64,000 nucleotides of DNA from positions 209,001-273,000 of the forward strand of contig NZ_AP018560.1 of NCBI RefSeq assembly GCF_003967035.1, read 5' to 3'. Shown piece after piece: positions 10,501 through 18,632 of this stretch (the first letter of the stretch is position 1; each line of letters starts with the position of its first letter). The notes under the pieces are model-generated. The model saw only the letters and a program-made list of their open reading frames with translations. It made no database searches and was not told where the DNA came from. A program made the translations under genes and the position numbers. Source of the DNA: Aerosticca soli (GTDB lineage: Bacteria; Pseudomonadota; Gammaproteobacteria; Xanthomonadales; Rhodanobacteraceae).

Positions 10501-11410
10501 GCGGATTCCGTTCGCCGTGACGCTGCACGATGCCTGGTGGATCTGCGAAAGGCAGTTCATGGTGAACGCGGGGGGGCACTACTGCTACCAGCGCAAGATC
10601 GACCTGGACATCTGCGCAGCGTGCGTGCCGGACCGCAAGGCCAACCGGACCCGACAGGCGCTGCTGCGGGACATCCTGCGGTCCGCGGTGCGGCTGTTCT
10701 CGCCCAGCGAGTTCTTCCGGCAGCTCTACCTGGACAACGGCTTCGACCCGGCACGCGTGCTGGTCAACAAGAACGGCATCGTCCCCCCGCGCCGCGCAAT
10801 CAGGCGCCCGTCACTGCATGGCAGACCCCTACGCATGGGCTTCGTGGGCGGCGAAGGGCCGATCAAGGGCGCGCCGCTGATCCGCAAGGCACTGCGCAGC
10901 CTGCCGTACACGCATTACGAATTGCAGCTGGTCGACAATGAGCTGAACCTCGGCCGGCGCTCGGTCGATCCCGCGACGTGGGATATCCCGGGGCAGCTCA
11001 AGGTCGTGCCGGCCTATACGCAGGACTCCATCGACGATTTCTTCGAGGGCATCGACGTGCTGCTGTTCCCCACGCAATGGAAGGAGAGCTTCGGCTTGAC
11101 CGTGCGCGAAGCGCTCGTCCGCGACGTGTGGGTCATTGCCACGGATGCCGGCGGCGTGGTCGAGGACATCGTCAGCGGTGAGAACGGCGACGTCATTCCC
11201 TTCGGCGACGACGGAACGCAATTGGCCCTCGCCATTGGCCGGCTGCTCGAAGACCCTACGCGCCTGGAAGGACATCGCAACCCCCACGCCGACCGGATCC
11301 GCTTCTTCGACGAGCAGGCCGAGGAAATATGCCGCTACTTTTTCGACATCGTGGCCGAGCGGCAGACGGAAGCCGCGGCCGGACTGACCCTTGCGGACCC
11401 GGCGGCCTGA
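7562..11410 (+). CDS. Multidomain sulfotransferase-like / coiled-coil / double glycosyltransferase protein
   Basis: A 1282-residue cytoplasmic protein overlapping wzt by 4 bp. Residues about 15-250 resemble a PAPS-dependent sulfotransferase: P-loop LGMHRSGTSALTRVL and a later ALRHPDEVARSLKSRN. Residues about 270-405 are Glu/Gln/Ala-rich and coiled-coil-like, ending in the SSSWRLTAPLR motif often seen in glycan-assembly proteins. Residues about 500-850 form one glycosyltransferase-like region (FWEVDDIIFDE, FLEASIVHLPSVCS). Residues about 875-1260 form a GT4/GT-B domain with FGGATIVAEEMM, VTLHDAWWICERQF, and the ESFGLTVRE (EX7E) motif before TDAGGVVEDIVSG. It probably adds sugars to the O-chain. 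The sulfotransferase-like part could modify the chain terminus, which is inference; sulfation itself is not shown. Confidence 0.8.
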   Translation: MSSSADSNAGMPKGILVLGMHRSGTSALTRVLNLLGAQLSSTLWEANEANRRGFWEDPRIFGIHDELLRALGRNWDDLRALPEHWMDSAAASSARERLVDLLRAEFSQSRLWVVKDPRICRLLPLWKRIFEQLDVRMHCVLALRHPDEVARSLKSRNDHALARSRLAWLEHTAESVLGSRGFPRAVVSYDQLMTDWEAAMRRVSAELELPWPVQLEDVRPQVNEFLSPGERHHQVPWMPEEGSRELIDRLFVGMLRASEGQGWELAEEAARSYVGSRHAFLDALNSEQEAFEMQQQQWMCERQALTEAFEGKLQACRQALGEELAAQVAATVAREVEARLAAQADTVRSQLEEFLDSHTTAMATTLEQMSAKMESLRAAIDAVRPAQAEMAALQESRRRLEEEVRALRSSSSWRLTAPLRLAASMLRRPRTAMRRAGFLVRLTLTSVRQNGLLKTAAKIVAAPRKYGFKALLAGIPDAGVGQIVAAADETRMVLPEALPALDRLDLRVLMIAELGLPQCRQYRVVQKQQMLEKLGIDSTVVSWTDVAKCRSLLQTHSVVIFYRVPGFPDQLQLMREAKALGLATFWEVDDIIFDEQKYRANTNLRHLDEKTHKGILFGIPLYRAALLECGAGIASTRGVAEAMREAGVSTVFVVENALDGAALRVAAGIRREKADDGLVRIVYGSGSRAHDADFRVAARAIRRVLRARPNARLTVMGELNLPAAEYAGVMQQVERLPTCDYETYLRRLAACDIAIAPLEDTSFNDAKSNIKFLEASIVHLPSVCSPRAAFRSAIEDGVSGYLADDGQAWEKALLSLVDDAALRESMAQRAYQHVMAHYTLPRLAAEQLEPVFRAYRDRRRPKLRVLGVNIFFAPRSFGGATIVAEEMMKRINRREDVEYAMFTTVSTDRAPPYELVRYGAAAGDVFAMGLPHEGAPAYAYANPHSIHPFLEALHAYRPDIVHLHSVQGIGARIAEVCIRERIPFAVTLHDAWWICERQFMVNAGGHYCYQRKIDLDICAACVPDRKANRTRQALLRDILRSAVRLFSPSEFFRQLYLDNGFDPARVLVNKNGIVPPRRAIRRPSLHGRPLRMGFVGGEGPIKGAPLIRKALRSLPYTHYELQLVDNELNLGRRSVDPATWDIPGQLKVVPAYTQDSIDDFFEGIDVLLFPTQWKESFGLTVREALVRDVWVIATDAGGVVEDIVSGENGDVIPFGDDGTQLALAIGRLLEDPTRLEGHRNPHADRIRFFDEQAEEICRYFFDIVAERQTEAAAGLTLADPAA

Positions 11411-11534
11411 TGGGCGGCCACGGAGATGCGGGCCGTTGGTGACCGCCTGCTGATGCCCATGCAGCCGCGCTTGCTGGCAGTTCGCCGCGGCGTGTCTGCG
11501 GCAGGCGGGCACGGACGCGGCGGGGAACCGTTGC

Positions 11535-13388
11535 ATGCGTGATCTCCTCCACGCGAGCTGGCAGAGGTGGCGCTATGGACGCTGGCGGTCGTTGTACCGC
11601 CAGCAAACCGAGCGGGATCTGCAGCGGTTGGCGCGGGCAGTGGAGCAACTGCCATGGCAGCCGCGCATCTCGGTGGTCGTGCCGATATTCAACCCCCAGT
11701 CCGACCATCTGGTCGCGATGATCGAGTCTGTGCGCCGGCAGGTTTATGCCCGTTGGGAGCTGTGCCTGGTGGACGACGCCTCCGACGCGCGCCACGTGCG
11801 TGAGATTCTTCGGCGCTATGCGGACTTGGACGAGCGGATCCTGCGGGTCTCGCGACCGGTCAACGGCCACATCTGCGCTGCGAGCAACAGCGGACTGGCG
11901 CTGGCCTCGGGCGAATACCTCGCGTTGCTGGACCATGACGACCTGCTGGCCCCGCATGCGCTCGCCATGGTGGTCAAGTACCTGAACCGCCATCCGCAAA
12001 CCCGCCTCCTGTACAGCGACGAAGACAAGGTATCCGTCAGTGGCAGCTTCCATTCGCCGCACTTCAAGCCTGACTGGGATCCGGAGCTGATCCTGCAGAC
12101 CAACTACTTCAGCCACCTGGGCGTGTTCGAGACGGACCTGGTGCGGGAAGTGGGCGGCTTCAGGGAGGGCCTCGAGGGCAGCCAGGACCACGACCTCGTG
12201 CTTAGATGCGTGCGCAGGGCGGGAGAGCAGGCCGTGACGCACATACCGCACGTGCTCTATCACTGGCGCACGACGCCGCAAAGCACGGCCGGGGCAGCGG
12301 ATCGGAAGCCCTACGCACCGGCAGCGGGGCTCACGGCGGTCGGCGAGCATCTTGCCGCGCTGGGCCGAGCGGCGACGGTGCGACCTGCGCGGGCCGGGTT
12401 CCCCTTCATGTCGTTGGAGTACCCGTTGCCGGCGCCGGCGCCGCCCGTTTTGGTTTTGATCGACGCCTACGAGGACGAGAAGGAACTGGCAGCATGCGCG
12501 CTTCACCTGCTGGAACGCACCGCCTATCCCCGCTACCGGATCGTGGGGCTGGGGCGGCACGGTTGCCGGACGCGCTTGCCGGCTCCCGGGCGGGTGGATT
12601 TTTTCGAGGTGAACGGTCGCGTCGCGCTGGCCGCCATGATGAACGAGGCCGTCGCGCGATCCGATGAAGCCTTCGTCTGCCTTCTCGACACGCGGACGCG
12701 CGTCGGCGAGCCAAATTGGCTGGCGCGGCTGGTAAGCCATGCGGCCATCGGCGAGACCGGACTGGCCGGCGCGCGGCTATGCGGACCCCGAGGCCGGATC
12801 ATCGCAGCCGGCATGGTAGGCACGGGATCGGGGGATGCTGTGATGGCCCGGCCTGGCCGCAAGGCGGAAGGGCTGGGCTATTTTGGATTGAACCGGCTCA
12901 CGCGCCAGGTGACGTTCTTGCCCGGTCTCGGGGTGGTGGCCAGTCGTTCCGCATTCCTGCAGGCAGGCGGCATCCCGGAGCACGCCGACGGCTGGATCGC
13001 GAGGGGCCTGGGGTTGTCCGCACGCATGAACGATCGCGGCTTGCGCAACCTGCTGGTCGGCGCTTCCACCCTGACCCTGCTGGGCCATCCGCGCGGACGC
13101 GTCGCCAAGCCGCAGGGACGAGCCGCCTGCGCCAGTACCGCGGACCGCTTCTACAATCCCAATCTCGCCCTGGACGCCAGGGACGCGTCGTTCAGACTGG
13201 GGTTCCCCCCCGGATCGGCCCGTTCGACTAGCCGCGGCCCTGCCGCATGCCGCGTCGTACGTGGCGGAATCGGCGTACATCGTGCGCATCATGGAGACGG
13301 GCAGCCTGCGGTGAGCAGATCGCGGTCGTCTCGCGTGTGCAGGGACATGCACTCCACGACCAGGCCCGAGCCGGTGCGCGATTCGTAG
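11535..13388 (+). CDS. GT2-family glycosyltransferase, probable frameshift near the 3' end
   Basis: A 617-residue reading with a GT-A glycosyltransferase domain at about residues 45-270: ISVVVPIFNP, LCLVDDASDA, the DxD-like LLDHDDLLAPHAL, and EGSQDHDLVLRC. A less conserved second half may be a further GT-like or accessory domain. The last 60 codons look non-natural and run 100 bp into the opposite-strand gene. At 13205-13211 there is a C7 run; with one C fewer the frame continues as PPDRPVRLAAALPHAASYV and stops at 13312-13314, giving about 592 residues and only 26 bp of convergent overlap. This could be a sequencing or real frameshift. It follows the multidomain protein after 124 bp and probably takes part in O-antigen assembly; the sugar is unknown. 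Confidence 0.8.
   Translation: MRDLLHASWQRWRYGRWRSLYRQQTERDLQRLARAVEQLPWQPRISVVVPIFNPQSDHLVAMIESVRRQVYARWELCLVDDASDARHVREILRRYADLDERILRVSRPVNGHICAASNSGLALASGEYLALLDHDDLLAPHALAMVVKYLNRHPQTRLLYSDEDKVSVSGSFHSPHFKPDWDPELILQTNYFSHLGVFETDLVREVGGFREGLEGSQDHDLVLRCVRRAGEQAVTHIPHVLYHWRTTPQSTAGAADRKPYAPAAGLTAVGEHLAALGRAATVRPARAGFPFMSLEYPLPAPAPPVLVLIDAYEDEKELAACALHLLERTAYPRYRIVGLGRHGCRTRLPAPGRVDFFEVNGRVALAAMMNEAVARSDEAFVCLLDTRTRVGEPNWLARLVSHAAIGETGLAGARLCGPRGRIIAAGMVGTGSGDAVMARPGRKAEGLGYFGLNRLTRQVTFLPGLGVVASRSAFLQAGGIPEHADGWIARGLGLSARMNDRGLRNLLVGASTLTLLGHPRGRVAKPQGRAACASTADRFYNPNLALDARDASFRLGFPPGSARSTSRGPAACRVVRGGIGVHRAHHGDGQPAVSRSRSSRVCRDMHSTTRPEPVRDS
13205..13211 (+). other. C7 homopolymer, candidate frameshift site
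   Basis: Seven consecutive C residues inside the GT2 gene. Upstream codons read as a normal protein. Downstream, the annotated frame becomes Ser/Arg/Gly-rich, whereas the alternative frame gives an ordinary hydrophobic helix-like ending and an earlier stop. Confidence 0.55.
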
Positions 13389-15088
13389 GTGCTGACGCCT
13401 TCGCCACCCTGCGAAAGTATCTCGCCACCGTTATAGGGCTTGCCATCCAGCGGAAAGGTCCGGTACGCGTTGTCGACCAGGTCTGCAAGGTCGAAAGGCA
13501 GCGTGATGATCTCGCCCTTGCCGGTCCACAGGCGCAACGCGGCCTTGCCCGGGTGCGAGGTCATATAGGTGCCGAAACGCAGGCTGAGTGCGTCCAGGCC
13601 CGCCGGGTGTGCGACCTGCGCGGGATCGAAGTGAAGCTGGATGGGCCGGTCCTTGCTGAGTGGCGCAGAGGGCGACAGGATGATGTCCGCTTCTTCCGGC
13701 TGCCGCGCCGCCGTGTGGTACCTGGCCACCAGCGCCATGACGGAGTAGTGCGTAGAGATCGCCAGGATCAGTGCGGCCAGCACCGAGCGCGCAAGTTCGC
13801 CGACACCTGCCAGCGGCCGGGGCTCGCCCAGCAGGGCGTAGGCCAGAATCAATACCGGAATGGTGAAATATCGCCCCTGCACGCCGTCTACCTTGGTGGC
13901 CGGTCCGATGGTCCATTGCACCAGCAGGGCCAGGAAGATCAGCAGGACCGCCGCCAGGGCGCACAGCGCGAGCAGGCCGCGCCAGCGCCAGCCCGTTTTC
14001 AGGGTGTTCCAGGACAGCGAGCAGGCCAGGGTCAGGGCGAGCAGGATGCCGAATGCGTGATACACGCCGTTGGAGAACGGCGTATCGAGCCAGCCCAGCA
14101 CGCCCACGAACGAGTCGGCGTAGAACGAGACGAGGGCGGAGTCGGACACGGTCGCATAGACGACCTGGAGGAACTGCCATGGATGGAACACGTAGGAAAG
14201 CAGCCGCCCCAGGTGATCGATGTCGCGCGCCCCGGGTGGATAGACCGTGTATTTGACGGTCCACGCGGTCCATCCCAGTACCAGCACGCTGGCCACCGTG
14301 GCCCAGATGAGCAGGCTGCGCCTGCGCAACAGCAGCCAGGTCGCGAAAGGCAGCAGCAGCAAGGGCAGCAGGTTCGCGCGGCAGGAAGCGACCAGGGCAA
14401 TGCTGATCACCAGCACCTGCGTCACGCGCGCGGGCGTCCTCTCCCTGTCGGCCCATGTCCGCATGAATGCCGACAGCGCAAGCACCGCAACCGAGGTTGC
14501 CATGCCGTCCAGCACGGGAGCCGACAGAAGGAAGAGATTCATCGGCAAGGCAAGTACCGCCAGCACGAAGGTCGGTGGCGGGTACAGCCGGAACGCGAAG
14601 AACAGGGTCGCCACGCAGGCCAGCAGGGTGAACAGCCTGGCCAGGCGGTAGGACTGACTCACCGTGAGGCCGAGCGTCTCGCCAGCCTTCAGGCCAATGG
14701 CGGAGGGCAGATACAGCGCCGGGAAATAATAGGCCGTACCGGTCGGCGTCTCGAAGCGCGATTGGCTCCCCGACCAGTGGATCGTGCTCGCGCCGGTCAG
14801 CTCCTGCGCCGAGATCTTGCGGTTGGCATTGCCCTTCACGGGCTCGAAGTGCGCCATGTACTCCAGCAGTCCCTGATCCACCTGGCCGCCGGAGGGAGAT
14901 CCGTTGACCGACTCGAGCAGCAGCTGGCCTCGACCGAGCATGTACGCGCGCTTGACGTGGTCGAATTCGTCCGGCGCCTGGAACGGCGGGACGATGGCCG
15001 AGAAGATGTATGCGACCAGCAGATAGCCGAGCAGGAACAGATGCCAGCGGCGCGGCGCGGGAGGAATCGTGACGACGGCGATGCTCAT
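13289..15088 (-). CDS. DUF2142-like multi-pass membrane protein, possible GT-C type glycosyltransferase
   Basis: A 599-residue polytopic protein. After a short N-terminus it has a membrane segment (LFLLGYLLVAYIFSAI), then the family hallmark PPFQAPDEFDHVKRAYML in a periplasmic-loop-like position. At least ten more hydrophobic segments follow, then a soluble C-terminal domain of about 150 residues. The Asp-Glu after the first membrane span resembles the acidic motif of GT-C glycosyltransferases that use polyprenyl-phosphate sugars. It overlaps the small transporter gene by 4 bp. With the next two genes it looks like a Gtr/Arn-type modification cassette: sugar-lipid synthase, flippase, transferase. 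That role is inferred; the substrate is unknown. Confidence 0.75.
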   Translation of the reverse strand: MSIAVVTIPPAPRRWHLFLLGYLLVAYIFSAIVPPFQAPDEFDHVKRAYMLGRGQLLLESVNGSPSGGQVDQGLLEYMAHFEPVKGNANRKISAQELTGASTIHWSGSQSRFETPTGTAYYFPALYLPSAIGLKAGETLGLTVSQSYRLARLFTLLACVATLFFAFRLYPPPTFVLAVLALPMNLFLLSAPVLDGMATSVAVLALSAFMRTWADRERTPARVTQVLVISIALVASCRANLLPLLLLPFATWLLLRRRSLLIWATVASVLVLGWTAWTVKYTVYPPGARDIDHLGRLLSYVFHPWQFLQVVYATVSDSALVSFYADSFVGVLGWLDTPFSNGVYHAFGILLALTLACSLSWNTLKTGWRWRGLLALCALAAVLLIFLALLVQWTIGPATKVDGVQGRYFTIPVLILAYALLGEPRPLAGVGELARSVLAALILAISTHYSVMALVARYHTAARQPEEADIILSPSAPLSKDRPIQLHFDPAQVAHPAGLDALSLRFGTYMTSHPGKAALRLWTGKGEIITLPFDLADLVDNAYRTFPLDGKPYNGGEILSQGGEGVSTYESRTGSGLVVECMSLHTRDDRDLLTAGCPSP

Positions 15089-15426
15089 GCGGATCTCACT
15101 GCGATGACGATGCCGGCCATGATGAGGGCCACGCCCGCGAAGTATTGGGGCTGAAAGCGCTCGCCGAAAACGAAGTGGCTGGCTACCGGCACGATGACGA
15201 AGGCCAGCGCCATCAGCGGATACACCTTGCCGAGATCGGCCTTCTGCAGCACCCAGATCCAAGCGATGGTCATGAAGCCGTAAAGCGCGAACGAGGACGC
15301 CAGCAGCAGCAGCGTGTGGGGGGCGAAGAGGCTGCCGGTCTGCCTGAGGCTGGTGGCGCTGATCTTGAACAGGACCTGCCCCATGGCGATACCGCAAACG
15401 CAAACAAGGGCGACGATGTAGGTCAC
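15085..15426 (-). CDS. Small SMR/EamA-like transporter (ArnE/ArnF-like)
   Basis: A 113-residue protein with four hydrophobic segments. The N-terminal helix contains MGQVLFKISATSL, characteristic of half-length EamA/SMR proteins, and the last helix is QYFAGVALIMAGIVIAV. Family members of this size include ArnE/ArnF, which flip undecaprenyl-phosphate-aminoarabinose. Its start overlaps the upstream GT2 stop by 4 bp and its stop overlaps the DUF2142 gene by 4 bp, so the three genes are one transcriptional unit. A role as a polyprenyl-phosphate-sugar flippase is inferred from context. Confidence 0.75.
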   Translation of the reverse strand: MTYIVALVCVCGIAMGQVLFKISATSLRQTGSLFAPHTLLLLASSFALYGFMTIAWIWVLQKADLGKVYPLMALAFVIVPVASHFVFGERFQPQYFAGVALIMAGIVIAVRSA

Positions 15427-16415
15427 GGCTTTTCCGTCCGCAGCAGGGGTGAGTGTTCGAGCCTGGCATGAATGGGGTACTTCGGCACCGAGCTGATGTC
15501 GTGGCCGATGAAGGCGAGCACCAGTTGCATGCCAAGCAATATGGGGAGTGCGGCCAGCATCACGGTGCCGCTGTTGGAGGCCGTGCCCGAGATTTTCCCC
15601 TCGATCCAGTGGAAGGAACCGAAGCCCGCCCCGAACAGCATGAGCAGCAGGCCCAGCGGCAATTCCAGCGAAGCCAGGGACATGTCGCGCAGGTAGTAGT
15701 TGTAGAAGATGCGCTTGACGAAATTGCGCATGTTCTTCACGAAGAATTCGCCGATGACCCTGGATATCTTGAGGTTGCTCACCTCGTCACCGTATTTGGC
15801 GTGCATGGGTATGTCCATGGCGACGGCGCGCAGCGTGTTGAGCCGGAACAGCATGTCCGTCTCGAAGAAATAGCGCCGGCTGATCTTGTCGAAAGGCAGG
15901 TGCCTAGCGACGTCCCGATGAATCGCCGTGTATCCGTTGGTGGGATCGAACAGATCCCAGTAGCCCGACGAGATCTTGGTGAGGAAGGACAGCCCCGCAT
16001 TGCCGAACAGGCGGATCTTCGGCATGGAATGGATCTGCTCCAAGTCGAAAAAGCGGTTGCCCTTGGTGTAGTCGGCGTTGCCCGCAGCGATGGGCGCGAC
16101 GAAATCGGGGATGAGCGCCGGATCCATCTGGCCGTCGCCGTCCACCTTCACGATGATGTCCACGTTGTCAGCGATCGCCGCTCGATAGCCGGTCAACACC
16201 GCGCCGCCCACACCCTGATTCTGCTCGTGGCGCAGCACCGTGACCCGCGGATCGTTGCATTCGGACTCGACGAAGTCGCCGCTGTGGTCGGGACAGCGGT
16301 CGTCCACGACGTAGATGTGCTGAACTTCCGGCCCCATGGCGGCGATGACCTGAAGTATGTGGTTGCGAACCTTGTAGCTCGGGATCACGACTCCAATGCG
16401 TTTCGTCATGTTCAT
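15423..16415 (-). CDS. GT2 glycosyltransferase with C-terminal membrane segments (polyprenyl-phosphate sugar synthase type)
   Basis: A 330-residue dolichyl-phosphate-mannose-synthase-like GT2. It has IGVVIPSYKVRNHI, IYVVDDRCPD, NQGVGGAVLTGYRAA, and the DxD-type KVDGDGQMDP, then GNRFF and DPTNGYTAIHRD. Two hydrophobic segments near the C-terminus (LPLGLLLMLFGAGFG and TVMLAALPILLGMQLVLA) anchor it in the membrane. Such enzymes load a sugar onto a polyprenyl phosphate. The start is MNMTKR; the internal ATG two codons later is equally possible because no clear ribosome site decides. First gene of the three-gene cassette. Confidence 0.82.
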   Translation of the reverse strand: MNMTKRIGVVIPSYKVRNHILQVIAAMGPEVQHIYVVDDRCPDHSGDFVESECNDPRVTVLRHEQNQGVGGAVLTGYRAAIADNVDIIVKVDGDGQMDPALIPDFVAPIAAGNADYTKGNRFFDLEQIHSMPKIRLFGNAGLSFLTKISSGYWDLFDPTNGYTAIHRDVARHLPFDKISRRYFFETDMLFRLNTLRAVAMDIPMHAKYGDEVSNLKISRVIGEFFVKNMRNFVKRIFYNYYLRDMSLASLELPLGLLLMLFGAGFGSFHWIEGKISGTASNSGTVMLAALPILLGMQLVLAFIGHDISSVPKYPIHARLEHSPLLRTEKP

Positions 16416-16842
16416 GATGGTCTTGATGAATGGGATCCGGCTGGGGTCGCAGCAGACCGGACTCGGGCCAGGGCCGCTTGCCGGTTCTGACGGGTGGGGG
16501 CGAGGGTTTGCGAATCCCGCGTCCATGTCGTTTGGCCGCCGGATCGGTTCCGGCCGTGCTCCACGGGCGAGCTCGTCGTGCGCCGCCTGCCGGATCGCGC
16601 GGCTTCTGCGAGGCTCGGCGCCTGCCCTGTGCCGCACGGCGGGGCTTTGCCCATCCGGCTGGCCCGACCGATACGGAGCTGGTGCGCCCACCGGCGTCCT
16701 CTCCCTTCGGCCGCGGCGGCCACGGATAGCACAGGCACCGGAGCAAATCCAGAGCCATGATGCCGGCGCCGTTGCCGGCGGGCGGGGGATGCCTGCCGCG
16801 CATGCGCCGGCCCCTGCGGCGAGGAGAGGCGGCGGATGGCGT
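16416..16842. other. 427-bp non-coding gap between the LPS locus and etfA
   Basis: Very GC-rich. Several open readings exist on both strands but are Arg/Ala/Pro-rich shadows without recognisable start signals or domains. The stretch should hold the promoter of the leftward GT2 cassette and the end of the etf transcript. No strong terminator, operator or RNA gene was recognised. Confidence 0.5.
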
Positions 16843-17787
16843 TCAGCCCAGCGCCTGCTCCAGCTCCGGAATGATCTTGAACAGGTCGCCCACCAGCCCG
16901 ATGTCCGCGACCTCGAAGATCGGCGCCTCGGCGTCCTTGTTGATCGCCACGATGGTGCCCGCGTCCTTGATGCCGGTGAGGTGCTGGATGGCGCCGGAGA
17001 TGCCGATGGCGATGTACAGCTCCGGCGCGATGATCTTGCCGGTCTGGCCCACCTGCAGCTCGTTGGGCACGTAGCCGGCGTCCACCGCCGCGCGCGAGGC
17101 GCCCACCGCGGCGCCGATCCGGTCGGCCAGCTTGTAGATGATCTCGAAGTTCTCCTTCGAGCCCACGCCGCGGCCGCCGGAGACCACCTTGCTGGCGCTC
17201 TGCAGATCCGGGCGATCGCTCTTGCCCTGCTTCAGCTCCACGAAGCGGGTGTGCGAGGGCAGGGCGACGTCCAGGCCGAGCGACTCGACCGGCGCGGCGG
17301 CCGCGCCGGTCGCGGCGGCCGGCCAGGAGGCGGTGCGGATGGTGGCGACCACCGCGTGCGCCGGGTCGGCCTCGACGGTGACGATGGCGTTGCCGGCGTA
17401 GATCGGGCGCTTGAAGGCATGGCTGCCCTCCACGCTCATCACGTCGCTGACCTGGGCCACGCCGAGCAGGGCGGCCACGCGGGGGGCGACGTCCTTGCCG
17501 AAGGTGGTGGAGGGCAGGAACACGTGGCTGTAGCCGGCGGCGGCCTTGGCGATCTGCGGCGCCAGCACGGCGGCCAGCGGGTGTGCGTTCTCCGCGCGGG
17601 CGACGGTCAGCACGCGGCTGACGCCGGCGATCTTCGCTGCCTCCGCGGCGATCGCGTCGGCGTTGTCGGCCAGCACCAGCACGTCGATGGCCTCGGGCTT
17701 GACCGCGGCGGCGGCGCTCACGGCGCGCGCGGTGGAGGGGTTCAGCTTGCCGTCCAGGTGTTCGGCGATGATCAGGACTTTGGACAT
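16843..17787 (-). CDS. etfA: Electron transfer flavoprotein alpha subunit
   Basis: A 314-residue FAD-binding subunit. N-terminal domain begins [19 protein letters not shown]. The C-terminal FAD domain shows [58 protein letters not shown], and [21 protein letters not shown], all diagnostic of EtfA. With EtfB it accepts electrons from acyl-CoA dehydrogenases and passes them to ETF-quinone oxidoreductase (encoded at 20861). It is 98 bp downstream of etfB on the same strand. In Xanthomonas etfA marks the far border of the LPS locus. Confidence 0.97.
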   Translation of the reverse strand: MSKVLIIAEHLDGKLNPSTARAVSAAAAVKPEAIDVLVLADNADAIAAEAAKIAGVSRVLTVARAENAHPLAAVLAPQIAKAAAGYSHVFLPSTTFGKDVAPRVAALLGVAQVSDVMSVEGSHAFKRPIYAGNAIVTVEADPAHAVVATIRTASWPAAATGAAAAPVESLGLDVALPSHTRFVELKQGKSDRPDLQSASKVVSGGRGVGSKENFEIIYKLADRIGAAVGASRAAVDAGYVPNELQVGQTGKIIAPELYIAIGISGAIQHLTGIKDAGTIVAINKDAEAPIFEVADIGLVGDLFKIIPELEQALG

Positions 17788-17808
17788 GTTCGATTCCTCG
17801 TGCCGTCG

Positions 17809-17826
17809 TTCCGGCGTGCGCCGGAA
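17809..17826. repeat. REP-like intergenic palindrome
   Basis: A perfect palindrome with arms TTCCGGCG and CGCCGGAA around a 2-nt loop, followed by TCCGG, in the short etfB-etfA spacer. This resembles the small dispersed palindromes (TTCCGGC...GCCGGAA) common in intergenic DNA of Xanthomonadales. It could form a hairpin in the etf transcript and uncouple the two genes or stabilise upstream mRNA. No second copy was noticed in the window. Confidence 0.5.
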
Positions 17827-17885
17827 TCCGGTGTCTTGATGGGACGAAGTCGCCGGATCGTCCGCTTGCGCGGGCCGGCGGGCGA

Positions 17886-18632
17886 TCAGAGCAGACCCTT
17901 CTGCCTCAGCATCGCGACCAGCTCGGCCGCGTCCTTGACCATCACGCCGCGGCTGCGCTTGGGCGGCGCGGCGTAGTGCGTGGTCTTCAGATGGTCGTTG
18001 GCCTCCACGCCCAGCGAGGCGAGCTCGATCGTATCGATCGGCTTGGACTTGGCCTTCATGATGTCCGGCAGCTTGATGAAGCGCGGCTCGTTGAGGCGCA
18101 GGTCGGTGGTGACGACGGCGGGCAGCTCCGCCTCGATCACTTCCAGGCCGGCGTCCACCTCGCGGGTCACCGTGGCCTTGCCGCCGGCGATCTCGACCTT
18201 GCTGGCGAAGGTGGCCTGCGGGCGGTCCCACAGCGCGGCGAGCATCTGGCCGGTCTGGTTGGCGTCGTCGTCGATCGCCTGCTTGCCGAGGATGACCAGC
18301 CCCGGCTGCTCCTTCTCCACCAGCTTGAGGAACACGCGGGCGGCGGTGAGCGGCTGCACCGCGTCGGGCGTGACCACGTGGATGGCGCGGTTGGCGCCCA
18401 TCGCCAGGCCGTTGCGCAGGTGCGCGGTGAGGTCGGCCGGGCCGATGCCCACCGCCACCACTTCCTCGGCCACGCCCTTCTCGCGCAGGCGCAGCGCCTC
18501 CTCCAGCGCGATGTCGTCGAACGGGTTGGCGGAAAGCTTCACGCCGTCGGTCACCACGCCGGTGCCGTCGGGCTTGACCTGGATGCGCACGTTGTAGTCC
18601 ACGACGCGCTTGTAGCCGACCAGAATCTTCAT
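17886..18632 (-). CDS. etfB: Electron transfer flavoprotein beta subunit
   Basis: A 248-residue AMP-binding subunit. It starts MKILVGYKRVVDYNVRIQVK and contains NPFDDIALEEALRLREKG. The family signature VEAELPAVVTTDLRLNEPRF is followed by KLPDIMKAKSKPIDTI. Length matches EtfB. The longer upstream reading adds unrelated sequence, and the ATG at MKILV is conserved in the family. First gene of the etfBA pair; its promoter must lie in the 287-bp divergent gap shared with a GT2 gene. Confidence 0.97.
   Translation of the reverse strand: MKILVGYKRVVDYNVRIQVKPDGTGVVTDGVKLSANPFDDIALEEALRLREKGVAEEVVAVGIGPADLTAHLRNGLAMGANRAIHVVTPDAVQPLTAARVFLKLVEKEQPGLVILGKQAIDDDANQTGQMLAALWDRPQATFASKVEIAGGKATVTREVDAGLEVIEAELPAVVTTDLRLNEPRFIKLPDIMKAKSKPIDTIELASLGVEANDHLKTTHYAAPPKRSRGVMVKDAAELVAMLRQKGLL

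Noticed and set aside
13247-15154. 635-residue plus-strand frame opposite the DUF2142 gene
   Set aside because: Gln/Arg/His-rich antisense shadow; the other strand encodes a polytopic membrane protein with family motifs.
16396-17976. 526-residue plus-strand frame opposite etfA
   Set aside because: Low-complexity Gly/Arg/Val shadow of etfA with no domain, covering a conserved gene on the other strand.
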